Shown piece by piece: positions 54,158 to 62,108 of a stretch of 64,000 nucleotides of DNA; positions within the stretch are counted from its first letter, which is position 1, and the number at the start of each line of letters is the position of its first letter. The stretch spans positions 1 to 64,000 of the forward strand of contig NZ_QMHN01000008.1 in NCBI RefSeq assembly GCF_003313385.1, written 5' to 3'. The position numbers and the translations under genes were made by a program. The notes under the pieces were generated by a model. The model saw nothing but the letters and a program-made list of their open reading frames with translations. It was not told where the DNA came from and ran no database searches. Source of the stretch: Pedobacter chitinilyticus (GTDB lineage: Bacteria; Bacteroidota; Bacteroidia; Sphingobacteriales; Sphingobacteriaceae).

Positions 54158-55009
54158 CTAATTGCTTATGGTATAACTAATAGGCATGTTATACCTCACT
54201 CTAACAGGTAAATTATTTTGCATACCCGCTTTCCAACGCGGTGATTTTTTAATTACCCTCATGGCTTCGTCATCACAACCGTAGCCAATACCTTTAACTA
54301 CTTTTACATCGGTAATGGTTCCATCTTTCTCTACCACAAAGCTTAAATACACCTTTCCCTGTATCCCTTGGTCTTGGGCCATACCAGGATACCTCAAGTT
54401 TCTTTGGATATATTTAGCCCAAGCTTCCATACCACCTGGAAATTCTGGATAAACATCAACCCCTGCTGCATCAAGAATCTCGGTGCCATTACCTCCAGTA
54501 CCAGTGCCAGAACCTAATCCTGCTGGAGCTGTTGTAACATCCGCATTGCCCTTACCAGTAATGCCATCTTGAGTAGTACTTGCGATCACAGCATCTCTTA
54601 ATTCATCGGAAGTTGGCGGTTGTAGCGTTACCAAATCATCTTTAACTACCTTAATGTTATCAGTCATTGCAACTGACTTCACTTTAGGCGCTACTACTTT
54701 TGGTGTTTCTACCTCTGCTTGTTTTTCCACTTGCTTTTGTTCCTGCTTAGGTTTAAGCTCATGAACAACGTTATCTACTTTAACTTCCTTTTGAATAGGA
54801 TCTACCACGACCTCTTCATCCTTAAATGCTGAAGCAATATATGGACCAACAAACGCTGCTACGAACAAAGGCGCAACAATCAAAAATGCCTTTAATAAAG
54901 TACTGGAAGACTGTCTTCTTAATTGATAAGCGCCATAGTTTTGATTTCTGTTGGCAAATACAAGAGCGAGCCACTCGCTACCGTACAAATTTGATGATTT
55001 ATTAAACAT
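54158..55009 (-). CDS. TonB-family energy transducer
   Basis: 283 residues from the ATG at 55009 ('MFNKSSNLYGSEWLALVFANRNQNYGAYQLR' in part), a start conserved in Bacteroidota TonB proteins; a TTG 18 bases upstream is rejected. One membrane segment (about 37-60), a charged Pro/Glu/Lys region to about 170, and the TonB C-terminal domain ('YIQRNLRYPGMAQDQGIQGKVYLSFVVEKDG', 'AMRVIKKSPRWKAGMQNNLPVRVRYNMPISY' in part). It passes proton-motive energy to outer-membrane receptors such as the one at 63528. Single gene with its own terminator. Confidence 0.93.
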   Translation of the reverse strand: MFNKSSNLYGSEWLALVFANRNQNYGAYQLRRQSSSTLLKAFLIVAPLFVAAFVGPYIASAFKDEEVVVDPIQKEVKVDNVVHELKPKQEQKQVEKQAEVETPKVVAPKVKSVAMTDNIKVVKDDLVTLQPPTSDELRDAVIASTTQDGITGKGNADVTTAPAGLGSGTGTGGNGTEILDAAGVDVYPEFPGGMEAWAKYIQRNLRYPGMAQDQGIQGKVYLSFVVEKDGTITDVKVVKGIGYGCDDEAMRVIKKSPRWKAGMQNNLPVRVRYNMPISYTISN

Positions 55010-55262
55010 AGCTAATCGGTTTTTCAACTATGATGTTAGTTATATTCAAATTCCATACGTATCCAAAAAAAAATTTCCGTCAGGTAAAATTGAGTATCCT
55101 AACGTAATTGAGCAAAAGTCTTCGGCAAGCAACATTTTAAAAATCCAGCCAACAAAACACACAAAAAAGATAAAAAACCATACAAAAATTGATTTTAAAG
55201 CATAAAAAATTATTTTTTTTAAGATTTTTAACAAAAAATCAATCAAAAACCACAAAATATTT

Positions 55263-55270
55263 TATTTTTG
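55263..55270 (+). promoter_or_regulatory. -7 element TATTTTTG of glutamine synthetase
   Basis: Matches TAnnTTTG, 21 bases before the ATG at 55292. The upstream 200 bases are extremely AT-rich and no nitrogen-regulator site is recognisable. Confidence 0.5.
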
Positions 55271-55291
55271 AATAAAAATTTAAACAAATAA

Positions 55292-57475
55292 ATGAAAAGC
55301 TTAAGAACCATAGCGCTAAAAGAAGCACAAACCAGAGAAATACCTGAAGTAAAAGCTCCATCAAGCAAAATTTCAGAATTCTACGGCTCGAATGTTTTCG
55401 ACAAAAAGAAGATGAAAGAATATCTTTCTAAAGATGTTTTTGAAAAACTAATTTCTTCGATTAACCAAGGTGAGTTAATTAACCATGATGATGCAAATCA
55501 AATTGCAGCTGCCATGAAATCTTGGGCAATGAGCAAAGGTGCAACCCATTATACGCACTGGTTCCAACCATTAACGGGTACAACCGCTGAAAAACACGAT
55601 TCATTTTTCGAGCCAAGCGGTGATGGTGCCATTGAGAAATTTGCAGGTAGTGCATTGGTTCAACAAGAGCCTGATGCCTCAAGTTTCCCTAACGGTGGTA
55701 TCCGTAACACTTTCGAAGCCCGTGGTTATACTGCTTGGGATCCTTCTTCTCCAGCTTTCATTATGGAAAACCCAGCTGGTAAAACACTTTGTATTCCAAC
55801 GGTATTTGTTGCCTATACAGGTGAAGCACTAGACTACAAAGCTCCATTATTAAAAGCACTATCAGCTATTGATAAAGCTGCTGTTGAGGTTTGCCAATAT
55901 TTTGACAAAGCTGTATCTAAAGTAAATGCTTCTTTAGGTATCGAACAAGAATATTTCTTAGTAGACTTAGCGTTGTTTAACGCCCGTCCAGATTTAGTAC
56001 TTACTGGCCGTGCCTTATTTGGACACATGTCTGCTAAAGGACAACAATTAGAAGATCACTACTTTGGTTCTATTCCAGAGCGTGTATTTGCTTACATGGT
56101 TGATTTCGAGAACGAAGCCATCAAATTAGGCATTCCTTTGAAAACCCGTCACAATGAGGTAGCTCCTTCTCAATTTGAGTGCGCACCTATTTACGAAGAA
56201 ATCAACTTAGCGATTGACCACAACCAATTGTTGATGGACGTAATGGAGAAAGTTGCTCGTCGTCACAACTTCAAAGTATTATTGCACGAAAAACCATATG
56301 CAGGCATTAACGGTTCTGGTAAACACAACAACTGGTCGTTAATTACCGATACTGGTAAAAACCTATTGGCACCAGGCAAAACGCCTAAAAATAACTTAAT
56401 GTTCTTAACCTTCTTTGTAAACACCATCAAAGCGGTTCACGAGCATGCTGATTTATTGAGAGCTAGCATTGCATCGGTAAGCAACGACCACCGTTTAGGT
56501 GCTAACGAAGCTCCTCCAGCAATCATTTCTATCTTCTTGGGCCAACAATTAGACGAGATTTTAGATGAAATCGAGCACTCACGTTTAAGCAAAAAATTAA
56601 AAGAAGACAATTCACTATGGTTAGGTATCCCTAAAATTCCTCAAATTTTATTGGATAACACCGACCGTAACCGTACTTCTCCATTTGCTTTTACTGGTAA
56701 CAAATTTGAGTTAAGAGCGGTAGGTTCTACGGCTAACTCTTCTGCGCCAATGACTGTATTAAATGCAATTGTTGCAGATCAGTTAACTAAATTTAAAGTA
56801 GACGTTGACAAATTGATCAAAAAAGGCGACAAAAAAGACGTTGCTTTAATGACCGTTCTAAAACGTTACATCAAAGAATCTAAAGCAATCCGTTTTGAAG
56901 GTAATGGTTATAGCGATGAGTGGGCTCAAGAAGCAGAAAAACGTGGTTTATCAAATATCAAAACTACGCCTAAGGCGCTTGATGCTTATGTAAGTGAGAA
57001 AACTACAGAGCTTTTCGCCAAAACCAATGTGTTCAGCAAGCGTGAGCTACATGCCCGTCACGAAATTTTGTTAGAGAACTTCTACAAAAAACTTCAAATT
57101 GAGGCACGTGTATTTGGCGATGTTACCAATAGCCAAATTATCCCTGCGGTAATTGCTTATCAAAATACTTTAATCGAGAATGCTAAAGGTTTAAAAGAAC
57201 TTGGTTTAAGCAAAGAAACTTTGGCTACTCCATTAGCAATTATCGACAAAATCTCTAACCATTTATCTATCGTTAAAACTAGCGTAGACACCATGTTAGA
57301 AGATCGTAAAGAGGTAAACAAAATTGAAGATACTCGCGAAAAAGCAATCGGTTACGATGAGAAAGTAAAATCTCACTTCGACACTATCCGTTACCATGTT
57401 GACAAACTTGAGCAAATTGTTGACGATAGCGTTTGGCCATTGCCTAAATTCAGAGAATTGTTATTCTTAAAATAA
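55292..57475 (+). CDS. glnN: Glutamine synthetase type III
   Basis: 727 residues, the length of the GSIII family. 'THYTHWFQPLTGTTAEKHDSF' and 'FPNGGIRNTFEARGYTAWDPSSPAF' are GSIII-specific; 'GIEQEYFLVD' and 'TRHNEVAPSQFECAPIYEE' carry the metal ligands; 'GINGSGKHNNWSL' is the ATP/glutamate loop; the end has the long helical extension ending 'VWPLPKFRELLFLK'. It makes glutamine from glutamate, ammonia and ATP. Single gene with a strong terminator. Codon use is highly biased (many GGT, CGT), as expected of a highly expressed gene. Confidence 0.97.
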   Translation: MKSLRTIALKEAQTREIPEVKAPSSKISEFYGSNVFDKKKMKEYLSKDVFEKLISSINQGELINHDDANQIAAAMKSWAMSKGATHYTHWFQPLTGTTAEKHDSFFEPSGDGAIEKFAGSALVQQEPDASSFPNGGIRNTFEARGYTAWDPSSPAFIMENPAGKTLCIPTVFVAYTGEALDYKAPLLKALSAIDKAAVEVCQYFDKAVSKVNASLGIEQEYFLVDLALFNARPDLVLTGRALFGHMSAKGQQLEDHYFGSIPERVFAYMVDFENEAIKLGIPLKTRHNEVAPSQFECAPIYEEINLAIDHNQLLMDVMEKVARRHNFKVLLHEKPYAGINGSGKHNNWSLITDTGKNLLAPGKTPKNNLMFLTFFVNTIKAVHEHADLLRASIASVSNDHRLGANEAPPAIISIFLGQQLDEILDEIEHSRLSKKLKEDNSLWLGIPKIPQILLDNTDRNRTSPFAFTGNKFELRAVGSTANSSAPMTVLNAIVADQLTKFKVDVDKLIKKGDKKDVALMTVLKRYIKESKAIRFEGNGYSDEWAQEAEKRGLSNIKTTPKALDAYVSEKTTELFAKTNVFSKRELHARHEILLENFYKKLQIEARVFGDVTNSQIIPAVIAYQNTLIENAKGLKELGLSKETLATPLAIIDKISNHLSIVKTSVDTMLEDRKEVNKIEDTREKAIGYDEKVKSHFDTIRYHVDKLEQIVDDSVWPLPKFRELLFLK

Positions 57476-57497
57476 GCAGCAAATTTTCTTTTTATAT

Positions 57498-57530
57498 AAA
57501 GGTGCAGAGTTCAACTTTGCACCTTTTTTA
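57498..57530 (+). terminator. Terminator of glutamine synthetase gene
   Basis: AAAGGTGCAGAGTT-C-AACTTTGCACCTTT with one G-U pair, then a T-run to 57529. Starts 23 bases past the stop. Confidence 0.92.
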
Positions 57531-57696
57531 TTTTATTTTTTTGTCATTCTGAGGGAAGCGCAGCGACGAAGAATCTCTACGTTGATTAGCAAAGCAAATC
57601 CCTACACCAATCAACATCAGTCCCGCTTTACGCTACAATCTTTTTGCGATCTTTAGGTATAAACCCCGTAGGTACGGGGTTTGTTCAGTCTCCACA

Positions 57697-57771
57697 ACAA
57701 AAAGTATTTCCGCTGCAATCGGGTTTATGATACAACCAACTATGCAACTATCCGCGGTTAACCTGCAAACG
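57697..57771 (+). repeat. 75-bp direct repeat, copy 1
   Basis: ACAACAAAAAGTATTTCCGC, then TGCAATCGGGTTTATGATAC, AACCAACTATGCAACTATCC and GCGGTTAACCTGCAAA. The copy at 58029-58103 is the same apart from scattered substitutions. Confidence 0.85.
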
Positions 57772-58028
57772 CATAAATAATGTCACCCCTTCGGGTTATT
57801 GTTTAAACTACCTAAAGGCTAGAAAAATTTCACCACTTCGTGGTTTAACCAACAAAACATATTTGCCCGAATTCGATTATTAGAAAAATGATTATCAAAA
57901 AATTTTCAACTAAACCACCCCCCGTCTTCAACTACCCCTCTGGAAGAAGGGAAAGCAAGCTGCCATTCCCCTCTTTCAGAAGGGTGTCCAACGGGCGGGG
58001 TGTTTTACGAGATTTATTCGGCGCCCAC

Positions 58029-58103
58029 AACAAAAAGTATTTCCACTATAATCGGGTTTATTATACACCCAACTATGCAACTATCCGTAGTTAACCTGCA
58101 AAA
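58029..58103 (+). repeat. 75-bp direct repeat, copy 2
   Basis: Second copy, 332 bases downstream of the first, same orientation, with changes such as CCACTATAATCGGG for CCGCTGCAATCGGG. Confidence 0.85.
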
Positions 58104-58118
58104 GCCTTAGTTAACTAA

Positions 58119-58275
58119 ACGGGATTGCAGCGAAAATACTTTTTGCTTTTGTTTGTCATCCTGAACGCTAGTGAAGGGTCTGTAGCCTAAAGCAGTTCGG
58201 CAACAGATTCCTTGTTCCTCGGAATTACAGCAAAGAACCTAGCAAAAAGATTGTAGCGTAAAGCCCGACAGACGT
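58119..58275. repeat. Composite dispersed element, inverted relative to 38848
   Basis: Reads as the reverse complement order of the element at 38848-38998: CGGGATTGCAGCGAAAATAC and TTTTTG, core TGTCATCCTGAACGCTAG ... TCGGAATTACAG, then CAAAAAGATTGTAGCGTAAA and GCCCGACAGACG. Length about 157 bases. Confidence 0.8.
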
Positions 58276-58363
58276 TAAAATGGAGCACTAAACTTACCTT
58301 TCTAATTAAATTTAAACTGCTATTTCTTTACGTTTTCAGCTTTATGCTTTCGGCTTAAAAAGC

Positions 58364-58372
58364 TATCTTTGC
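58364..58372 (+). promoter_or_regulatory. -7 element TATCTTTGC of purM
   Basis: Matches TAnnTTTG; the G at 58371 is only 9 bases before the A of the ATG at 58380. Transcription should start at about 58375-58378, giving a leader of 2-5 bases or none. Confidence 0.6.
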
Positions 58373-58379
58373 AGCAATT

Positions 58380-59561
58380 ATGAGCGACAATAGGTACAAC
58401 CAGCGTGGCGTATCGGCATCTAAAGAAGATGTACACGCAGCCATCAAAAACATCGACAAAGGCATATTCCCTAAAGCATTCTGCAAAATCATTCCTGATA
58501 TACTGGGAAATGATGAAGCGTATTGCAACATTATGCATGCCGATGGCGCAGGAACCAAATCCTCTTTAGCTTATACTTACTGGAAAGAAACAGGTGATCT
58601 TTCTGTTTGGAAGGGCATTGCACAGGACGCGATCATTATGAATATTGATGACTTGATTTGCGTGGGTGCTACCGATCAAATTCTATTATCATCGACCATT
58701 GGTCGTAATAAAAATCTAGTGCCTGGTGAAGTGATTGCAGCCATTATTAATGGTACTGAAGAAATTTTGGCCGAGTTGAGAAATTTGGGCATCTCTATTT
58801 ACTCTACAGGTGGCGAAACTGCCGATGTGGGCGACTTGGTACGTACCATTATTGTTGATTCTACCGTAACTTGTCGCATGAAACGTGAGGAGGTGATCAG
58901 TAACGACAACATCAAAGCAGGCAACGTAGTGGTGGGCTTGGCTTCTTACGGAAAAGCGACTTACGAGAGTGAGTACAATGGTGGTATGGGTTCTAACGGA
59001 TTAACTTCTGCCCGTCACGATGTTTTTGAAAAATCTATTGCTACAAAATATCCTGAGAGTTTTGACCCTGGTGTTCCTTTTGATCTGGTATTTTCGGGTG
59101 GCAAGCAATTAACTGACCTTGTTCAAATTAGCGATACTGAGAGCATAACGGCTGGTAAATTGGTACTCTCCCCTACTCGCACCTATGCGCCTGTTATTAA
59201 ACAGATTTTAGATCAATACCGCTCGCAAATAGATGGTATTGTACACTGTAGTGGTGGTGCGCAAACGAAGGTGCTTCATTTTGTGAATGACGATGTTCAT
59301 GTGATTAAGGACAACTTATTTCCTATTCCGCCGCTATTTAAATTGATCCAAGAACAATCGGGCACTGATTGGAAAGAAATGTACAAGGTGTTTAATATGG
59401 GGCACCGCATGGAGCTTTATGTGCCTGCGGAAATTGCCGAGGATATTATTGCCATTTCTAAAAGTTTTAACATTGACGCCCAGATTATTGGTCGTGTGGA
59501 GAAAAGCGAACAGAAACAGGTGACTATTCATAGCGAATTTGGCGAATTTGTTTACAACTAG
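58380..59561 (+). CDS. purM: Phosphoribosylformylglycinamidine cyclo-ligase (AIR synthase)
   Basis: 393 residues. 'RYNQRGVSASKEDVHAAI' at the start, 'MHADGAGTKSSLAYTYW' (the ATP/phosphate-binding part), 'STGGETADVGDLVRTIIVDSTVTC', 'EYNGGMGSNGLTSARHDVF' and the C-terminal 'FNMGHRMELYVPAEIAEDII' are the AIR-synthase motifs in the variant usual in Bacteroidota. It closes FGAM to AIR, the fifth purine step, directly after PurL. A decayed copy of its last 150 bases lies about 1 kb downstream (60413-60554). Confidence 0.95.
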   Translation: MSDNRYNQRGVSASKEDVHAAIKNIDKGIFPKAFCKIIPDILGNDEAYCNIMHADGAGTKSSLAYTYWKETGDLSVWKGIAQDAIIMNIDDLICVGATDQILLSSTIGRNKNLVPGEVIAAIINGTEEILAELRNLGISIYSTGGETADVGDLVRTIIVDSTVTCRMKREEVISNDNIKAGNVVVGLASYGKATYESEYNGGMGSNGLTSARHDVFEKSIATKYPESFDPGVPFDLVFSGGKQLTDLVQISDTESITAGKLVLSPTRTYAPVIKQILDQYRSQIDGIVHCSGGAQTKVLHFVNDDVHVIKDNLFPIPPLFKLIQEQSGTDWKEMYKVFNMGHRMELYVPAEIAEDIIAISKSFNIDAQIIGRVEKSEQKQVTIHSEFGEFVYN

Positions 59562-59641
59562 GCCCATCGCTTATGATTAAGGGAACTGTGTAACAAGCAT
59601 CATTTTTTTGAAAAACGATGTGCTCCACTTATTGCAGTACA

Positions 59642-59998
59642 TTATTTCTCTTCTCTTTCATTGACGATGGTCGCAGTAATGGCTTTGAGTTCACTTAATG
59701 GTGCTTTCATTAAGGTGTCTTTTAGGTTTAAACTGTCGGAAGCTTGTTTTTTTAGCTTAGCTAGAGGAAAGTTTTCTGGATAATGCTGTTCACTCTCTGG
59801 CAACCAGGTTAATAAATCGTTTGGTTCACATACTAATATCTCACATAGTTTCTCTATGTGATCTAATCTATAAACGCGGTTTTTTCCATTAATTAATAGG
59901 TTGGCTGCATGCCTCGAAAAGCCATTCTTTACCAAATAGGAAAAAGGCTTTTCTATGCCACGTATTTTAAATATAGGGTTGAGATTCAAGATAAGCAT
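59642..59998 (-). CDS. Cro/CI-type helix-turn-helix regulator
   Basis: 118 residues. 'YLVKNGFSRHAANLLINGKNRVYRLDHIEKLCEILVCEPNDLLTW' (read in part) is an XRE-type HTH in the short form common in Bacteroidota, where 'P.DLL.W' follows the recognition helix. The C-terminal 50 residues ('LAKLKKQASDSLNLKDTLMKAPLSELKAITATI') are helical. It lies in the opposite direction to purM, with a 21-bp tandem array beginning 82 bases upstream of its start. Not part of an operon. Its likely target is its own upstream region (inference). Confidence 0.85.
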   Translation of the reverse strand: MLILNLNPIFKIRGIEKPFSYLVKNGFSRHAANLLINGKNRVYRLDHIEKLCEILVCEPNDLLTWLPESEQHYPENFPLAKLKKQASDSLNLKDTLMKAPLSELKAITATIVNEREEK

Positions 59999-60079
59999 AG
60001 GTGTTTGTAAAATTTCATCAACAATATTGTTTAATGTACAAATTATTTGACAAACATTATAAGTGCAGTTAATAAAAAC

Positions 60080-60289
60080 ACAAACGCAGTGATTAATAAT
60101 ACAAACGCAGTTACTAATAATACAAACACAAGTGAAAAAAGTACAAACTATATTGATAATAATACAAACGCAGTTATCAATAATACAAATGCAGTTATTA
60201 AAAATATAAACGCAGTTACTAATAATACAAACACAGTTACCAATAACACAAACTCAGTTACCAATAACACAAACAAAATTTACTAAAGC
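60080..60289. repeat. Ten 21-bp tandem repeats upstream of the HTH gene
   Basis: Units start at 60080 and every 21 bases to 60269 without a single insertion or deletion. Each begins ACAAAC (two units with one change), most have GCAGTTA in the middle and end AATAAT or AATAAC. Partial units flank the array (ACAAAC at 60050 and at 60290). Read on the plus strand it is open for 79 codons from a TTG at 60047 to a stop at 60284 and would give a heptad peptide repeat (AVTNNTN). No ATG start or clear ribosome site exists, so I list it as repeat DNA. A 21-bp period equals two DNA turns. Confidence 0.93.
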
Positions 60290-60412
60290 ACAAACTAAGA
60301 TCATAATTTTAAGGTGCCAGTTATAAAGTTGGAGACTACTTCGTTCCTCGCAGTGACGAGCGTGTTCCATCTTTACGGATGGGCACAAATAAGTATCCCC
60401 ACTGGTGGTAAT

Positions 60413-60554
60413 GAATGAGGTTTATGTTCCTACCCCGAAATTACTGAGAATATTATCGACATTTCTAAAAGCGTTAACATCGACCCCCAGATTATTGGCA
60501 GTGTTGAAAATAGCGAAAAGAAACAGGTATTAATAGCGAGCTTGTTTACAACCA
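60413..60554 (+). pseudogene. Decayed duplicate of the purM 3' end
   Basis: The run from ATGAGGTTTATGTTCCTACC to CTTGTTTACAACCA aligns base for base with purM 59409-59561: shared stretches include ATTTCTAAAAG, CCCAGATTATTGG, AGCGAA and AAACAGGT. Translation gives 'VYVPTPEITENIIDISKSVN' and 'IDPQIIGSVENSEKKQV' against 'LYVPAEIAEDIIAISKSFNI' in PurM, then loses frame. The rest of purM is absent, so it is non-functional. Confidence 0.85.
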
Positions 60555-60564
60555 GCATTGTAGT

Positions 60565-60658
60565 TCTGTCATCCAGAGCATTACTTGTAACGACACTTCG
60601 GTAGCGAAGGATCTCTTTTACTCTTGAGATTCCTCACTATGTTCGGAATGACAGGCAG
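60565..60658. repeat. TGTCATC...GGAATGACA palindromic element
   Basis: Outer pair TGTCATCC / GGAATGACA and inner pair GGATCTC / GAGATTCC. Member of the family also seen at 38888-38962 and 58155-58235. A second AATGACG lies at 60681. Confidence 0.7.
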
Positions 60659-60692
60659 CATTCGTTACACTCTGCTTGAAATGACGAGAGCC

Positions 60693-61547
60693 CTAACTCA
60701 ATTTCTTCTTAAATAAATCGATGGTGCGCTGCCAAGCTAATTTAGCTGCAGCTTCATTGTATCTGGTAGGCGACGTATCGTTGTTAAAGGCATGGTTTAC
60801 GCCTTCGTAAACATATAGTTGGTAATTGATGTTATTGGCTTTTAAAGCTTGTTCATAAGCGGGAATGCCGGCATTGATGCGTTCATCTAAACCGCCATAA
60901 TGCAATAGCAAACTGGCTTTGATGTTAGGCACTTCTTCTGCTTTTGCCTGCGACCCATAATAAGCTACCGCCGCATTTAATTGTGGATCGTTTACGGCAA
61001 GTTTGTTGGTCATGGCTCCGCCCCAGCAAAAGCCTACACAGCCCGTTTTGCCATTTCCTTGTGGGTGCGCTCTTAAAAAGGCTAGGGCTTTTAAATAATT
61101 CTGTAAGTTCTTTTCGGCGTCTAATTTACCGATCAGTTCCCTGCCTTTATTTTCATCGGCTGGTGTGCCACCAAATGGAGACAGTGCATCGACCCCTAAA
61201 GCCAAAAAACCTGCCATAGCAACCCTTTTAGTTACATCTTTAATATGCGGTGTTAGCCCTCTGTTTTCGTGGATGACTACTACCGTTCCTAACTTCTTCT
61301 TATTCCCTTTAGGCATGGCAAAAAGACCTGACATGTCGCCATCAGCACCTGGGAAGGTGATTTCTTCACTAAATACTTCATCATCTTTCACCGTAGCTGC
61401 TGCTGCATAATTGCTTTCTAAGGATGGCAATATGGTTAGCGCTAAGGCCGTGCTTCCCGTTAAAATAGCCAGCTTTTTCATAAATTCTTTACGACTAATT
61501 TGGCTGTGGGTGTACGAATCGTACAAGTTGATGATTTTTTGATCCAT
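60693..61547 (-). CDS. Exported dienelactone hydrolase-family protein
   Basis: 284 residues. After a leader 'SRKEFMKKLAILTGSTALALTILPSL' (Tat-like in shape but with only one Arg) the mature domain has the dienelactone hydrolase triad: Cys in 'VGFCWGGAMTNKLA', Asp in 'GGLDERINAG' and His in 'YEGVNHAFNN'. Early 'VVVIHENRGLTPHIKDVTKR' holds the conserved Glu. The same long N-terminal form is common in Sphingobacteriaceae. Substrate unknown; small lactones or esters are typical. Single gene; a run of direct palindromic repeats follows the stop. Confidence 0.9.
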   Translation of the reverse strand: MDQKIINLYDSYTHSQISRKEFMKKLAILTGSTALALTILPSLESNYAAAATVKDDEVFSEEITFPGADGDMSGLFAMPKGNKKKLGTVVVIHENRGLTPHIKDVTKRVAMAGFLALGVDALSPFGGTPADENKGRELIGKLDAEKNLQNYLKALAFLRAHPQGNGKTGCVGFCWGGAMTNKLAVNDPQLNAAVAYYGSQAKAEEVPNIKASLLLHYGGLDERINAGIPAYEQALKANNINYQLYVYEGVNHAFNNDTSPTRYNEAAAKLAWQRTIDLFKKKLS

Positions 61548-61584
61548 GGTTTTGAGGTTTGGGTTTGTTCTAAGTTAGGCATAA

Positions 61585-61618
61585 ACAAAAAATTCCCCAA
61601 GCTTTCACTTGGGGAATT
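61585..61618 (-). terminator. Terminator of the small lipoprotein gene
   Basis: AATTCCCCAAG, loop CTTTCA, CTTGGGGAATT (11-bp stem) with a run of A on the plus strand. It begins about 20 bases past the stop at 61639. Confidence 0.9.
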
Positions 61619-61638
61619 AATATAAGATCATTTAATTT

Positions 61639-61968
61639 TTACCGGCTTTGAAGCTTTAAAATGCGGTTGTTCTCATATCTGAGTTCCGTATTAGAAATGA
61701 TTTTAAACTTTGTTAAAGTTTTTCCTTCTTCTACTTGAAGTATACTTCCCTTAACATTAAACTTTCCTCGGTAAATAATATCCCCACCATACAAGATATC
61801 AGCTCTACCGTCTGGATATAGCGTTAAAATAATACCTCCAAAGCCAATTTCACTAGAGATTTTGCCCTGCTCTACATATACTTTGTCTGCATTTATTTCT
61901 AGGCTATCTTTACAGGCAAGCAAAAAGCATGTAAAAAGCGTCAGCATAATGATAGATAGTTTTTTCAT
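61639..61968 (-). CDS. Small lipoprotein of unknown function
   Basis: 109 residues. 'MKKLSIIMLTLFTCFLLACKDS' is a lipoprotein signal with the Cys at residue 19. The mature part (about 90 residues) is strand-rich with no domain I know. Lies between two minus-strand genes with a terminator of the CCCCAAG family after it and another before it, so it is its own transcript. Confidence 0.75.
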   Translation of the reverse strand: MKKLSIIMLTLFTCFLLACKDSLEINADKVYVEQGKISSEIGFGGIILTLYPDGRADILYGGDIIYRGKFNVKGSILQVEEGKTLTKFKIISNTELRYENNRILKLQSR

Positions 61969-62059
61969 AGTTTGTAAATAATTTAATTTATAGATTGACG
62001 ATTATTTAATATTACGCCAAGATTTATCAAAACGCTACACCAACACTTAGCCAAATGAC

Positions 62060-62091
62060 AAAAAAAATCCCCAAGTTTCACTTGGGGATTT
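62060..62091 (-). terminator. Terminator of the astacin-like gene
   Basis: AAATCCCCAAG, loop TTTCA, CTTGGGGATTT with eight A on the plus strand. Very similar to the hairpins at 61585 and 63445. Confidence 0.9.
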
Positions 62092-62108
62092 CTGAAAAAT
62101 AAGCCGAA

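Larger units (their letters stand above)
57540..58320. repeat. Repeat cluster filling the glnN-purM gap
   Basis: No believable gene. Parts seen: a half TGTCATTCTGAG motif (57544-57575); arm CCCGCTTTACGCTACAATCT (57622) with TTTTTG; a hairpin AAACCCCGTAGGTACGGGGT (about 57662-57682); arm CAAAAAGTATTTCCGCTGCA (57700); a pair of small inverted repeats built on CACCCCTTCGGG (57783) and CCACTTCGTGG (57832); a CACCCCCCGTC ... GGGCGGGGTG pair (57916-58001); then a second copy of the CAAAAAGTATTTCC arm (58032), and the composite element at 58119-58275. Any promoter for purM lies at its right edge. Confidence 0.8.
60290..60692. other. Intergenic region with purM remnant and dispersed palindrome
   Basis: Apart from the purM remnant it contains one CTACTTCGTTCCTCGCAGTG motif (60333-60352) and the TGTCATCCAGAG ... 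GGAATGACAGG palindromic element (60565-60658). I see no gene. Confidence 0.65.

Noticed and set aside
57888-58094. A 68-codon gene
   Set aside because: It runs through palindromic dispersed repeats and has no family resemblance.
57476-58379. A tRNA or small RNA gene in the long gap before purM
   Set aside because: I found no cloverleaf or GGTTCGAATCC-like arm; the hairpins there belong to dispersed repeats.
60047-60286. A 79-codon gene over the 21-bp repeats
   Set aside because: The frame begins at TTG without a ribosome site, and a 21-bp period keeps any frame open by itself. Kept as repeat DNA, with coding as a lesser possibility.
60080-60289. CRISPR array
   Set aside because: Units are directly adjacent with no spacers.
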